This document shows, piece after piece, positions 52,689-61,475 of a stretch of 64,000 nucleotides of DNA. This DNA is from Azospirillum tabaci (GTDB taxonomy: Bacteria > Pseudomonadota > Alphaproteobacteria > Azospirillales > Azospirillaceae): positions 1 to 64,000 of the forward strand of contig NZ_JACCJY010000025.1 of the NCBI RefSeq assembly GCF_014596085.1. The letters run 5' to 3'. The notes under the pieces were generated by a model. That model did not search any database. It saw only the letters and a program-made list of their open reading frames with translations, and was not told where the DNA came from. A program made the position numbers and the translations under genes. Position 1 is the stretch's first letter. Each line of letters starts with the position of its first letter.

Positions 52689-53591
52689 TCAGGCGGCGAG
52701 GCTCGGCTTGCGGCCGAGCACGCGGGTCACACTGGGACGGCCATCGACGCCGACCACCACATCGCCGGCCACCGTCGTGCGGCGGACGACGCGGGGACGG
52801 TCACCGTAATCGTCGACGGCGCGGTGGATGGTGGCGCGGTTGTCCCAGATCGCCACATCACCCGGCGACCAATGCCAGCGCACCGTGTTTTCCGGACGGG
52901 TGGCGTGGTCGGTGAAGATGCCGATCAACCGATTGGAATCGGAGGTGCCGAAGCCGACCAGCCGTTGCAGGAAATGCCCGACCAGCAGCGTGCGCTCACC
53001 GGTCACCGGATGCACGGACACCAGCGGATGGTCCGTCTCGTAGACGGTCGAGGTGAAGACCTCGTTGAAGCGCTTCAGCCCGTCCTCGCGGACGTTTCCA
53101 CGGTCGCCCACATAATCGTACTGGTTGGTGTGGATCGCCCGCAGCTTGTCGGCCAGGTCGCGCAACGGCTCCGGCAGTTCGGCGTAGGCCGCCACCGTGT
53201 TGCCCCACAGCGTGTCGCCGCCACGGTCCGGCAGTTCATGCGGGCGCAGGATGGTGATGCTGGGATAATCGCCGAGGAAGGTGATGTCGGCGTGCCAGGA
53301 GCTGGCGCGTTCCCCGCGGGAGCCGTCCACATCCAAGATGCCTTCGGTCCCATCGAGCGACGGGACGGTCGGATGGCCGACCAGCGTGCCCCACAACCGC
53401 CCGAACGCCTCCTGCTGGGCATCGTCGATGTGGTGCTGGTCGCGGACGAAGATCACCTTGTGCTCGTAAACGGCGTCCTGGATCACCTTCAGCACCGCCG
53501 GGTGCAGGTCGCCGGACAGGGTGACGCCGCGCAGTTCGGCGCCGATGTTGCCGTTGATGGGCTTGATGTGGAAACCGCTGGGAAGGCTCAT
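52689..53591 (-). CDS. tauD: TauD-type alpha-ketoglutarate-dependent dioxygenase
   Basis: 300 residues. Iron ligands His100 and Asp102 (SWHADITF) and distal His256 (TIHRAV), with Arg270 for 2-oxoglutarate. The family hydroxylates taurine or similar sulfonates, releasing sulfite. The ATG at 53591 has AAAGGAG upstream. It lies in an operon with a small membrane protein and a second TauA-like protein. Confidence 0.92.
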   Translation of the reverse strand: MSLPSGFHIKPINGNIGAELRGVTLSGDLHPAVLKVIQDAVYEHKVIFVRDQHHIDDAQQEAFGRLWGTLVGHPTVPSLDGTEGILDVDGSRGERASSWHADITFLGDYPSITILRPHELPDRGGDTLWGNTVAAYAELPEPLRDLADKLRAIHTNQYDYVGDRGNVREDGLKRFNEVFTSTVYETDHPLVSVHPVTGERTLLVGHFLQRLVGFGTSDSNRLIGIFTDHATRPENTVRWHWSPGDVAIWDNRATIHRAVDDYGDRPRVVRRTTVAGDVVVGVDGRPSVTRVLGRKPSLAA

Positions 53592-53671
53592 CGGACAGGC
53601 TCCTTTGGGAAGGCGGAAGGAACGGACAAGCGGAAGGGCTGGCTGAGAAGCGGGTGGAAAGCGGCCGCCCG

Positions 53672-53869
53672 TCAGGCGGCGCGGAGCCAGGCGAGCAGAG
53701 CGACGGCGCCGAAGGCCAGCAGCACGAAGGCCACCGACAGGCTGTGGAGACGCCGCAGATCGAGCGAGGGATCGGTCTCGCCGGGATTGGACATGAGCAG
53801 CCACAACGCCATGGCCTCTGGAAATGGCAGGCAGATCAACTCCACCGGCGGTTCACGGTCGCTGGTCAT
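53672..53869 (-). CDS. small single-span membrane protein in the tau operon
   Basis: 65 residues: a polar N-terminus and one C-terminal hydrophobic helix (SVAFVLLAFGAVALLAWL). GGGGAG lies eight bases before the ATG at 53869, and the gene starts 3 bp after the binding-protein stop, so it is probably translated. I recognise no family. Confidence 0.6.
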   Translation of the reverse strand: MTSDREPPVELICLPFPEAMALWLLMSNPGETDPSLDLRRLHSLSVAFVLLAFGAVALLAWLRAA

Positions 53870-53872
53870 GGA

Positions 53873-54910
53873 TCAGCTCCCCGTTTCGCTGTGCAGGATC
53901 GGGAGGGTGTAGTCCTTCCACGAGGCCGGCTTGGTCTTGATCGAGCCGACGCGGTGCATGTAGTCGGCGATCACGCCGGTGTTGTGCGGGATTTGGGAAT
54001 AGCTGATGTCGGGGTTGTTGAGCAGCGCCACGACCTCGTCCTGGGTCAGCTTGCTGCGCTCCTCCGCCAGATAGATGCGGGCGGCCTCGGCCTTGTCGCG
54101 CTTGATCAGCGCGAAGCCGTCGCCCATCGCCTTCACCACGGCGGCGGTGAGTTTCGGGTTCTCATCGTAGAATTTCTGCGTGGTGTAGCTCAGCACCAGC
54201 GTCGCCTCGCCGATCACGTCGCGCGAATTGAAGATGCGGTGGACGTTCGGGTGGGCGAGTTGGAGAGTGCCGTAGGTCGGCGTGGTGACGTGGCCGGTGA
54301 TTTCCGTCTTGCCGGAAACCAGCGCCGCGGTGGCGTCCGGCGGGCTGAGCGGCGTGGTCAGCGCTTCGAAATCGTAATGATGCCCCGGCCCGAATTCCTT
54401 CTCCGCGGCGATCTGAAGTACGACCGAGTTGATCGAGACCTTCACCGCCGGCACCGCGATGCGATCCTTGTCGGTCAGGTCGCGGATGCTGCGGACGTTG
54501 GGGTTGTTGCTGTTGATCCAGAAGGCGGAAGAGTCCAGCCCCGAGATGGCCTTCACGCCAATGCCGCCCCGCGTCCTGTCCCAGGCTGCCAGAAGCGGCG
54601 AGATGCCGGCGGAGACGATCTGTGCGTTGCCGCTCAGCAGCGCGTCGTTGGCGGCCACGCCGCCGTTCAGAACGAGCCAATTGACCTTGACCGGCCCGAT
54701 CCCCTCCGCCGCGGCGTATTTTTCGATCAGCCCCTGATTCTTGGCGACCATCAGCGGCAGGTAGCTCAGCCCGTACTGGATGGCGATGGTCAGGTCCGTC
54801 GCCTCGGCCCGCGCCCCACCGGGAGAGACGAGGGCCATGCCCGCCGCCAGGGTCATGCCGAGAAAAGCCCGTCTTGCGGTGTATCCGAGCCATTTCACAT
54901 CCGCTGTCAT
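53873..54910 (-). CDS. second TauA-like periplasmic binding protein
   Basis: 345 residues: signal peptide ending SPGGARA, then IAIQYGLSYLPLMVAKNQGL and WLVLNGGVAANDALLSG. It is clearly a paralogue of the binding protein at 51454. The ATG at 54910 has GGGAGG before it. It has no own permease or ATPase, so it probably shares tauBC and widens the substrate range. Confidence 0.87.
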   Translation of the reverse strand: MTADVKWLGYTARRAFLGMTLAAGMALVSPGGARAEATDLTIAIQYGLSYLPLMVAKNQGLIEKYAAAEGIGPVKVNWLVLNGGVAANDALLSGNAQIVSAGISPLLAAWDRTRGGIGVKAISGLDSSAFWINSNNPNVRSIRDLTDKDRIAVPAVKVSINSVVLQIAAEKEFGPGHHYDFEALTTPLSPPDATAALVSGKTEITGHVTTPTYGTLQLAHPNVHRIFNSRDVIGEATLVLSYTTQKFYDENPKLTAAVVKAMGDGFALIKRDKAEAARIYLAEERSKLTQDEVVALLNNPDISYSQIPHNTGVIADYMHRVGSIKTKPASWKDYTLPILHSETGS

Positions 54911-55133
54911 CGAAGCCTCCCGAGATGGCGCCGCCGAGGTTGATTTACCCCCCAATCACACCAACCGATCGGCGCCCTGTCAAACAAAATCTACTGATAT
55001 GATAGATTTATGAAATTTTAATAAACAAATATTTTTCGTCATTTTTGGCCTTTCCTGTCCAGTAGGCCGCGACGTCACGAAGAAGGCGCTCCGGCCGCTT
55101 CCACCGGACGATTTCGGGGTTTGTCCGCGCACG
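54911..55133. other. AT-rich promoter region of the second tau operon
   Basis: The part from about 54980 to 55050 is far lower in GC than the rest (runs such as ATTTATGAAATTTTAATAAA). It contains one ATGATAGA half site at about 54996-55007, matching the inverted repeat at 44520. No gene is seen. Confidence 0.45.
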
Positions 55134-55171
55134 AAAAAGGGCGTCCGGGGCTTCGCTGCTCCGGACGGCCC
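55134..55171 (-). terminator. Rho-independent terminator of guaA
   Basis: Read on the minus strand: stem GGGCCGTCCGG and CCGGACGCCC with a one-base bulge, about 12-base loop, then five T residues (plus-strand A at 55134-55138). It lies 74 bp after the guaA stop. Confidence 0.85.
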
Positions 55172-55244
55172 TCCTTGTTCATCCGCCACCACCCGAGAGG
55201 CGATGGTTGGAAGTTTATTCCTTATTGACAGCAACCGCCGCGGA

Positions 55245-56795
55245 TCACTCCCACTCGATGGTGCCGGGCGGCTTCGAGGTGATGTCGTAGACGACGCGGT
55301 TGACGCCGCGCACCTCGTTGACGATGCGGTTCGACACACGGGCCAGGAAGTCGTGCGGGAACGGGTACCAGTCGGCGGTCATGCCGTCGGTGGAGGTCAC
55401 CGCGCGCAGGGCCAGCACATGGTCGTAGGTCCGCCCGTCGCCCATCACGCCCACGGTGCGCACCGGCAACAGCACCGCGAAGGCCTGCCAGATCGCGTCG
55501 TAGAGGCCGGCGTTGCGGATCTCCTCCAGATAGACCGTGTCGGCCTTGCGCAGGATGTCCAGCTTCTCCGGAGTGATCTCGCCGGGAACGCGGATGGCGA
55601 GGCCGGGGCCAGGGAACGGGTGACGGCCGATGAAAGCGGCCGGCAGGCCGAGTTCGCGGCCAAGCGCGCGAACCTCGTCCTTGAACAGCTCGCGCAGCGG
55701 CTCCACCAGCTTCAGCTTCATGCGCTCCGGCAGGCCGCCGACGTTGTGGTGCGACTTGATGGTGACCGACGGGCCGCCGGTGAAGGACACGCTCTCGATC
55801 ACGTCGGGGTACAGCGTGCCCTGCGCCAGGAACTGCGCCCCGCCGACCTTGGCGCTCTCCTCGTCGAACACCTCGATGAACAGGCCGCCGATGATCTTGC
55901 GCTTCTGCTCCGGGTCGGTGACGCCGGCCAGCTTGCCCAGGAACAGGTCGGACGCGCTCCGGTGGACCAGCGGGATGTTGTAGTGGTCGCGGAACAGGGT
56001 CACCACCTCCTCCGCCTCGCCGGCGCGCATCAGGCCGGTGTCGACGAAGATGCAGGTGAGCTGGTCGCCGATGGCCTCGTGGATCAGCACGGCGGCCACC
56101 GAGGAATCGACGCCGCCCGACAGGCCGCAGATCACCTTGCCGGTGCCGACCTGGGCGCGGATCTTCTCGATGGCCTGCTGCTTGAAGGCGGCCATGGTCC
56201 AGTCGCCCTTCAGCCCGGCGACGCGGTGCACGAAGTTCGACAGGAGTTGCGCGCCGTGCGGGGTGTGCACGACCTCCGGGTGGAACTGCACGCCGTAGAA
56301 CTGGCGGGCGTCGTCGGCGATGGCGGCGAAGGGGGCGCCGTCGCTGACCGCCACGGCCTGGAAGCCGTCCGGCAGCGCGGTCACGCGGTCGCCATGGCTC
56401 ATCCACACCTGCTCGCGCGAGCCGACCGCCCACAGGCCGTCGAACAGCGCGCAGGTCTGCTTCACCTCGATGAAGGCGCGCCCGAACTCGCGGTGGTCGG
56501 AACCCGACACGGCGCCGCCGAGCTGGTGGCACATCGTCTGCTGGCCGTAGCAGATGCCCAGGACCGGAACGCCCAGCGTGAAGACCACCTCCGGCGCGCG
56601 CGGACCGTTCTCTTCGGTGACGGAGGCCGGGCTGCCCGACAGGATGATCGCCTTCGGCGCGTAGTCGCGAATCCGCTCCTCGCTTATGCTGAACGGATGG
56701 ATTTCGCAATAGACGCCGGCTTCACGGACGCGGCGGGCGATGAGCTGGGTCACCTGCGACCCGAAATCGAGGATGAGAACGCGCTCGGCGGACAT
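55245..56795 (-). CDS. guaA: GMP synthase (glutamine-hydrolysing)
   Basis: 516 residues. The amidotransferase domain has catalytic Cys82 in GICYGQQ with His in FHPEV. The synthetase domain has the PP-loop GLSGGVDSSV and ends with KPPGTIEWE. It aminates XMP to GMP. The ATG at 56795 gives MSAERVLILDFG; a start nine codons earlier lacks conservation. It has a clear terminator downstream. Confidence 0.96.
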   Translation of the reverse strand: MSAERVLILDFGSQVTQLIARRVREAGVYCEIHPFSISEERIRDYAPKAIILSGSPASVTEENGPRAPEVVFTLGVPVLGICYGQQTMCHQLGGAVSGSDHREFGRAFIEVKQTCALFDGLWAVGSREQVWMSHGDRVTALPDGFQAVAVSDGAPFAAIADDARQFYGVQFHPEVVHTPHGAQLLSNFVHRVAGLKGDWTMAAFKQQAIEKIRAQVGTGKVICGLSGGVDSSVAAVLIHEAIGDQLTCIFVDTGLMRAGEAEEVVTLFRDHYNIPLVHRSASDLFLGKLAGVTDPEQKRKIIGGLFIEVFDEESAKVGGAQFLAQGTLYPDVIESVSFTGGPSVTIKSHHNVGGLPERMKLKLVEPLRELFKDEVRALGRELGLPAAFIGRHPFPGPGLAIRVPGEITPEKLDILRKADTVYLEEIRNAGLYDAIWQAFAVLLPVRTVGVMGDGRTYDHVLALRAVTSTDGMTADWYPFPHDFLARVSNRIVNEVRGVNRVVYDITSKPPGTIEWE

Positions 56796-56830
56796 GGACG
56801 ACAACCTGATGCGGGGGGACAAGCCCCTGA

Positions 56831-57388
56831 CTACCGCATTTCAGGCCCCGCGGACAAGCGTGCAAGCGGGGCGAGGTCGCGCCAGCCATAGGCGATCTCC
56901 ACCAGCTCCGCACCGGCGAAGCGGATGGGCCGTTCCGCCACCCGGACTCCGCCCAACCGCTCGTAGAACCAGCGCGCCGGGTTGTCGCGCAGGCACCAGA
57001 CCACGGCGGTGCGCTTGCCGCCCTCCTGGAGCCGCTCAGCCATGGTCGCCATCAGGCGGCGGCCAAGCCCCTGCCCCTGCGCCTCGTCCAGCAGATAGAG
57101 GGCGTAGAATTCCCCCTCGTACCCTTCCACGGGAATGCGGCGCCCGCCGTAGGTGGCGAATCCCAACACCGAGTCCGTGCCGTCCACCACGACCAGGGCG
57201 CCCTGCCCCGGCCCGTGCGCCTGGACGGCGTTGTGCCAGCGCATCGCCGCGGCGGCTTCCGACAGGTTGACGAGATAGGCGTCGGGAACGAGGCCCGGAT
57301 AGGTGGATTGCCACGTGGCGACATGGACCTTGGCGATGCCCACCGCGTCCGACGGGCGCGCGTCGCGAATCACCAGCGCTTCATCCAT
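56831..57388 (-). CDS. GNAT-family N-acetyltransferase
   Basis: 185 residues. IRDARPSDAVGIAKVHVATW at the N-terminus, LYLLDEAQGQGLGRRLM as the acetyl-CoA loop, and NPARWFYERLGG near the end. Substrate unknown. CGGAGA precedes the ATG at 57388. It lies 35 bp upstream of guaA on the same strand. Confidence 0.87.
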   Translation of the reverse strand: MDEALVIRDARPSDAVGIAKVHVATWQSTYPGLVPDAYLVNLSEAAAAMRWHNAVQAHGPGQGALVVVDGTDSVLGFATYGGRRIPVEGYEGEFYALYLLDEAQGQGLGRRLMATMAERLQEGGKRTAVVWCLRDNPARWFYERLGGVRVAERPIRFAGAELVEIAYGWRDLAPLARLSAGPEMR

Positions 57389-57512
57389 GGGACATCTCCG
57401 GACCCGTTTCCCACCCCATTGGAAACTGGGAGTCGGGCCGGAGGATGTCCAGTCAGCCAAAAGGGCCGGGATGGGGCGACGGTGGATGGCCGCCGCACCG
57501 CCGGCCTTCAGG

Positions 57513-58535
57513 TTACTGGGCCGGAAGGGCCGGAACGCCCGCCTGCCACTGGTCCCAGTGGGAAACGATGTGATCGGTCATGCGCGCGCCGACCAGCGCC
57601 ACGTTCTCCACCGTCTCGGCGAAGCCGCCGGCGGTCTCGCCCGGCTTCGGGTCGAGATGCTCCAGCGTGGTTTCCTTGGGGTTGCCCTGGTCGAAGTTCA
57701 CGGCGCCGCGCAGGCTCATCACCCGGTCGGATCCGAGGGTGCGCTTGATGACCAGCGTGATCGCCGCGGCCTCCATCTCGGTGATGACGTAATCGTCGGC
57801 GCCGTAGAGCTTCGCGATGTACTGCGCCTGCTCGGACATGCCCGGGCCGTGGAAGAAGGTGTCGCCGGTCATGTGCGTTCCGGTGCCGACGAAGGGCGCG
57901 CGCCGGGCGGCGTCCTGCGGGTAGCGCTGGCGGTAGGCGCGGGCGCTGTCGGAATCCTTCAGCGGCGTGTCGCCGGTCAGCTTCATCGCCCAGGATACCA
58001 GCGCCGGGTTCAGCTGGAACAGGCGGACCGATTCATAGCCCTTGCGCGGCATGAAGGTCGGCTCGCCCGGCTTGCCCTCCTCCGGTGCCCAGCGGTGGCC
58101 GAGATCGTAATCCACCAGCCAGGTCGCCCAGTTGACCTCGGCGATGGTGCCGCGCGACGGCGGCGTGCCGGCCACGCCGGAAATGATAAAATAAGCCTGC
58201 GACAGGTCGAGCTGCGGGTTCAGCAGGATCGCCTGCATGGAGGCGGAGGAACTGACCTTGCCCATGCCCAGGACCGCGCCGCAGACGCCGTCGGCGTTGC
58301 AGTAGACGGGGTTCAGCGCGCCCTTCACGGCGATCGGCTCGGCGGACTGCCAGTAGCGCTCGTACCAGTTCTGGAACTCTCCGGCGCGGTCGCCGGTGTT
58401 CTTGCCGATCTCGAACATGGCGCCGACGAACACCTTGACCTTGACCGGCTCAGCCGCTTCGGCGGAGGTGCCCAGCCCCAACAGGAAAAGGGCGGACAGG
58501 GCGGCGCTCCGCCAGCGGGACGTGTTCCACATCAT
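57513..58535 (-). CDS. exported purine nucleoside permease-type (NUP) protein
   Basis: 340 residues with a signal peptide (LSALFLLGLGTSAEA). The rest follows the NUP family: KVFVGAMFEIG, YFIISGVAGTPPSRG, GTGTHMTGDTFFHG and ITEMEAAAI. The family is named for yeast purine permeases but resembles nucleoside phosphorylases, so a periplasmic nucleoside-binding or cleaving enzyme is likely. Two adjacent ATGs (58535 and 58532) are possible starts. Confidence 0.82.
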   Translation of the reverse strand: MMWNTSRWRSAALSALFLLGLGTSAEAAEPVKVKVFVGAMFEIGKNTGDRAGEFQNWYERYWQSAEPIAVKGALNPVYCNADGVCGAVLGMGKVSSSASMQAILLNPQLDLSQAYFIISGVAGTPPSRGTIAEVNWATWLVDYDLGHRWAPEEGKPGEPTFMPRKGYESVRLFQLNPALVSWAMKLTGDTPLKDSDSARAYRQRYPQDAARRAPFVGTGTHMTGDTFFHGPGMSEQAQYIAKLYGADDYVITEMEAAAITLVIKRTLGSDRVMSLRGAVNFDQGNPKETTLEHLDPKPGETAGGFAETVENVALVGARMTDHIVSHWDQWQAGVPALPAQ

Positions 58536-58708
58536 TGCGCTCCAACATGCGGGGAAAGGTCGCACCCTAACCGCAAACCTCGCGGTATGACCCGCACGAA
58601 ATCAGCAGGCCGGTCCGTGTGTCCCCGCATGAGTGGCGGCGGCGATCCGGACCCGCATCACGTTGGCGGCAGGGAACGGGGCCGCAACAGCGAAGCCCGC
58701 CGGGCGCC

Positions 58709-59716
58709 TCAGGCCTGGAAGAAGGCGACGTAGCTGTTGGCATCGGCGGTGGTACCGGTCGAGAACGTCATCGCCCCGACGGTTTTTCCGCTGAAGGTCA
58801 TGCTGGCGTCGATCGTGCCGTTGCCATCGATGTCGCAGTGGACGGTGGCACCGTTGTAGCCGCTGGCACCGCCAATCTCCTCCCAGGACAGCTTGGAGAC
58901 GCCCTCCTTGTAGCCCCACAGGGTGGACAACTCGCCACGTTCCAGATCGGTGACCGTGGACCAGGTCGTTACACCCCCGCGGCCATCGACGAAGAAGGTG
59001 TCCTTGCCGGCCCCGCCGACCAACCAGTTGGACCCAGATCCGCCGTCCAGCACGTCGTCGCCGGCGCCGCCCGTCGCCGCGTCGTCTCCGCCCAGCAGGT
59101 TGATGAAGTCGTTGCCGTCGGACCCGCCCAGCACCTCATTGCGGGCGTCACCCAGGAAGGTCCATTGCAGACTGGGAACCGGCCCGTCATAGGCGGCCGC
59201 CCTCACGTCCTCGGTGACGCCGCCCACGGTGCGCTTCATGGTCACCGAAACGATGGGGGCCGCCGGGCCGCTGTTCTTCTCATCGCCACCGATATCCTCG
59301 ACGACTCCGAGCCCCCAATCGCCGGAGCCGGCCGTGTACGAGTTGGAGATGCTCAGATAATAGGTGCCCGGGGCGTCCGGGCGGAATTGGACGATGGAGT
59401 CGGCGCGGTAGGGATCGCGGTAGCCGATGTCGTCCCCGTCCACCGTCAGGAGAAGATACCCGCCGGAGTCGTACAGGTTGATGGAGACCTGATAAGTCCC
59501 GACCCCCACAAACGTGTATTCGGCGTTCGTCGAGAGGTTCACCGTCACGAAATCCAGCGTTTCGGTCGATGTGAAGGAGCCTCTGGCGCCGCCGTCATTT
59601 TCATAGAATGTTGAGCTGCTTTTCGCAAATGACACATGGGCGTCAGGATGCTGCCACGCCTCAAGCCGACGCACCTGGGTCGCGAGGTTGTCACTCCAGT
59701 ACGGATTTCTTGCCAT
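58709..59716 (-). CDS. RTX-type secreted protein with pre-peptidase-like domain
   Basis: 335 residues without a Sec signal. Residues 40-150 look like a PPC-type beta-sandwich (NAEYTFVGVGTYQVSINLYD; YYLSISN). Then Gly-Asp nonapeptide repeats (GGSDGNDFINLLGGDD, GGAGDDVLDGG, GGAGKDTFF) that bind calcium, and a C-terminal region ending ANSYVAFFQA that may be the type I secretion signal. No protease motif and no secretion genes are near. Confidence 0.8.
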   Translation of the reverse strand: MARNPYWSDNLATQVRRLEAWQHPDAHVSFAKSSSTFYENDGGARGSFTSTETLDFVTVNLSTNAEYTFVGVGTYQVSINLYDSGGYLLLTVDGDDIGYRDPYRADSIVQFRPDAPGTYYLSISNSYTAGSGDWGLGVVEDIGGDEKNSGPAAPIVSVTMKRTVGGVTEDVRAAAYDGPVPSLQWTFLGDARNEVLGGSDGNDFINLLGGDDAATGGAGDDVLDGGSGSNWLVGGAGKDTFFVDGRGGVTTWSTVTDLERGELSTLWGYKEGVSKLSWEEIGGASGYNGATVHCDIDGNGTIDASMTFSGKTVGAMTFSTGTTADANSYVAFFQA

Positions 59717-60292
59717 TAACGCCCATTCCTTTGCGATACATATCACAGTATGCGCTCCGCCGAAAAAGCGCAACCAAAGGGGTTATCGCAGTAAAAAGGG
59801 CGGCCTTTCCATAGGAATAATGATTTCAAGATTGGCGTGACCGACAACCCAAGCTCCCGGCGCCGTTCCAGCCGCCGAAGCCGGTCGTCCAATGGTGCAA
59901 AGAGAATGAGCCGTTAGCGCAAAGGCAGTGTCGCACGATGATGCGGCGATGGTGGGCAGGGCGAGCCGGCTTGCGTTCCGCCCGAGATCGGTGTCGGCGG
60001 CTTTCCTTCCACCGCCAATCGCCTCACCGCTCTGATCGCGCCCAAGTCCTGCAACAGCCTTTTCATGGGTGCCGTCTGGAAGAGAGCGCGAAGCCATACA
60101 GGCCGGGAAGCCGCCACACGCCCCATCGTTCAAGACAAGAATCACGAGATAAAATTACCTAATGAACTAACAAGTTCCCCTTTGCTTCGGATTTATACTT
60201 AGAAACCTAACGATCATTAATATGGTTTTAGGCATTTATTGCTTCATTGAAATCAACGAATTGATCGTCACCGACAGGCAGGGAGAAAACCC
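59717..60292. other. 576-bp intergenic region, AT-rich on its right side
   Basis: The left two thirds are ordinary GC and hold only unconvincing overlapping reading frames. From about 60140 the sequence is AT-rich and includes GAACT-AACA-AGTTC (60164-60177), a perfect short inverted repeat. It likely holds the promoter of the gene at 60293. No promoter consensus was recognised. Confidence 0.5.
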
Positions 60293-61441
60293 ATGGTCGG
60301 GAGTTCAAACATTTCCTCTCTTTCCTCGTCCGCCGCCGGATACTGGAAACCTGTGCCGTCCGGAGCCGGTTCCTCCGGGCATCAATCCTCAAGCGTCGGG
60401 AGCGGCGAAAAGACGGATGCCGTGTCCGTGAGCAAGCTTGGGCAAGCCTTGAACGGTGCCGCCGCCGATGTGTTCAAGCAACTCGACTCAAAGGCGCGCG
60501 GCATGTTGGAAGGACTCGTCAACTCGGGCGAGATCAGCGCCGAAGACGTCGTGACCGGGCTGAAATCGCTGGCGACCAAGGCGACCTTCAACCGCTACGT
60601 CTCCGAGCGCCCCCGCGACGAGGAGGACAAGCAGCGGCTCGCCGACTCGGAGGCCGCTTGGCAGAAACTGCAGGCCTATGGCAGCCGGATGTCCGGCGCG
60701 CTGTCCGAGGTCGGGCGCACGACCCAGGAGATTCAGGAAGCCCAGCAGCGCGGCGAAATCTCGATGGACGAGATGAACGAACGCCTGAAGCCGGTCCAGG
60801 ACGCGTTCAAGGGCGAGATCGCGGCGACCCGTGGCGCCTATGGAAAGCCGACCGATCAGACGGCCATTCTCAGCGACGCCAGCGGATTCACCAAAAACAT
60901 GCAGGGTTTTAAATCCGCGCTGGCTTCCATGGGGGAGGACGCTGGCTTCGCGGACCTGTACGCGCCGGACGGCGAGGCCGCCGAGCAGAAGCTTCAGGAA
61001 CTCGGCTTCGACCGGACCGTCTTCGGCAACGCGTTCCAGACATTTGCGGAAGCCGTGGACATTCCCGGCGTCGGGCCCAAATCCGCTGCCCCGAAGGCCG
61101 ACGCCGCCGCTCCGGCATCGACGCCCGCTGCGGAAAACAAGATTGCCACGGAGACGGCAGCCGTCACGAACAAGCCAGCCGCCGAAAGCCCATCGCCGCC
61201 GGATACCGTCAGCAAGCCAGCGTCGAGCGACCCCGGCAACGCACAGGCGGCGTTGTCCATGCTCCAATCGGCGCTTGCGTCGGGCGCGTCGAAAGGCGGA
61301 ACCGGTGTCCTGGGCGCGGTTGCCGGAAACACCAGCGAAGGCCAGAACACGGTTGCCAGCGGTCTGCTGGAAGCCCTGAAGGCCGGAGCGGGAAAGCCGC
61401 AAACCGGAAACGCGCAGACCGGCGACACACCGCCGGCCTGA
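60293..61441 (+). CDS. unknown protein with helical core and Ala/Pro-rich tail
   Basis: 382 residues. The first 45 are Ser/Gly-rich. Residues 45-260 are predicted helical with heptad-like stretches (AAADVFKQLDSKARGMLEGL; EAQQRGEISMDEMNERLKP). Residues 260-382 are a low-complexity Ala/Pro/Ser tail. No signal peptide. I recognise no family; the Ser-rich start and helical middle recall flagellar or secreted structural proteins. The ATG at 60293 has GGGAG upstream. It is preceded by an AT-rich control region. Confidence 0.7.
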   Translation: MVGSSNISSLSSSAAGYWKPVPSGAGSSGHQSSSVGSGEKTDAVSVSKLGQALNGAAADVFKQLDSKARGMLEGLVNSGEISAEDVVTGLKSLATKATFNRYVSERPRDEEDKQRLADSEAAWQKLQAYGSRMSGALSEVGRTTQEIQEAQQRGEISMDEMNERLKPVQDAFKGEIAATRGAYGKPTDQTAILSDASGFTKNMQGFKSALASMGEDAGFADLYAPDGEAAEQKLQELGFDRTVFGNAFQTFAEAVDIPGVGPKSAAPKADAAAPASTPAAENKIATETAAVTNKPAAESPSPPDTVSKPASSDPGNAQAALSMLQSALASGASKGGTGVLGAVAGNTSEGQNTVASGLLEALKAGAGKPQTGNAQTGDTPPA

Positions 61442-61475
61442 CGCATCCCACGGGAAAAGGTTCTCCCCGCCGATG

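Noticed and set aside
59783..60145. A 120-codon minus-strand frame, considered as a decayed transposase remnant
   Set aside because: No transposase motif, terminal repeats or target duplication could be seen, and overlapping frames are equally open. Left as intergenic.
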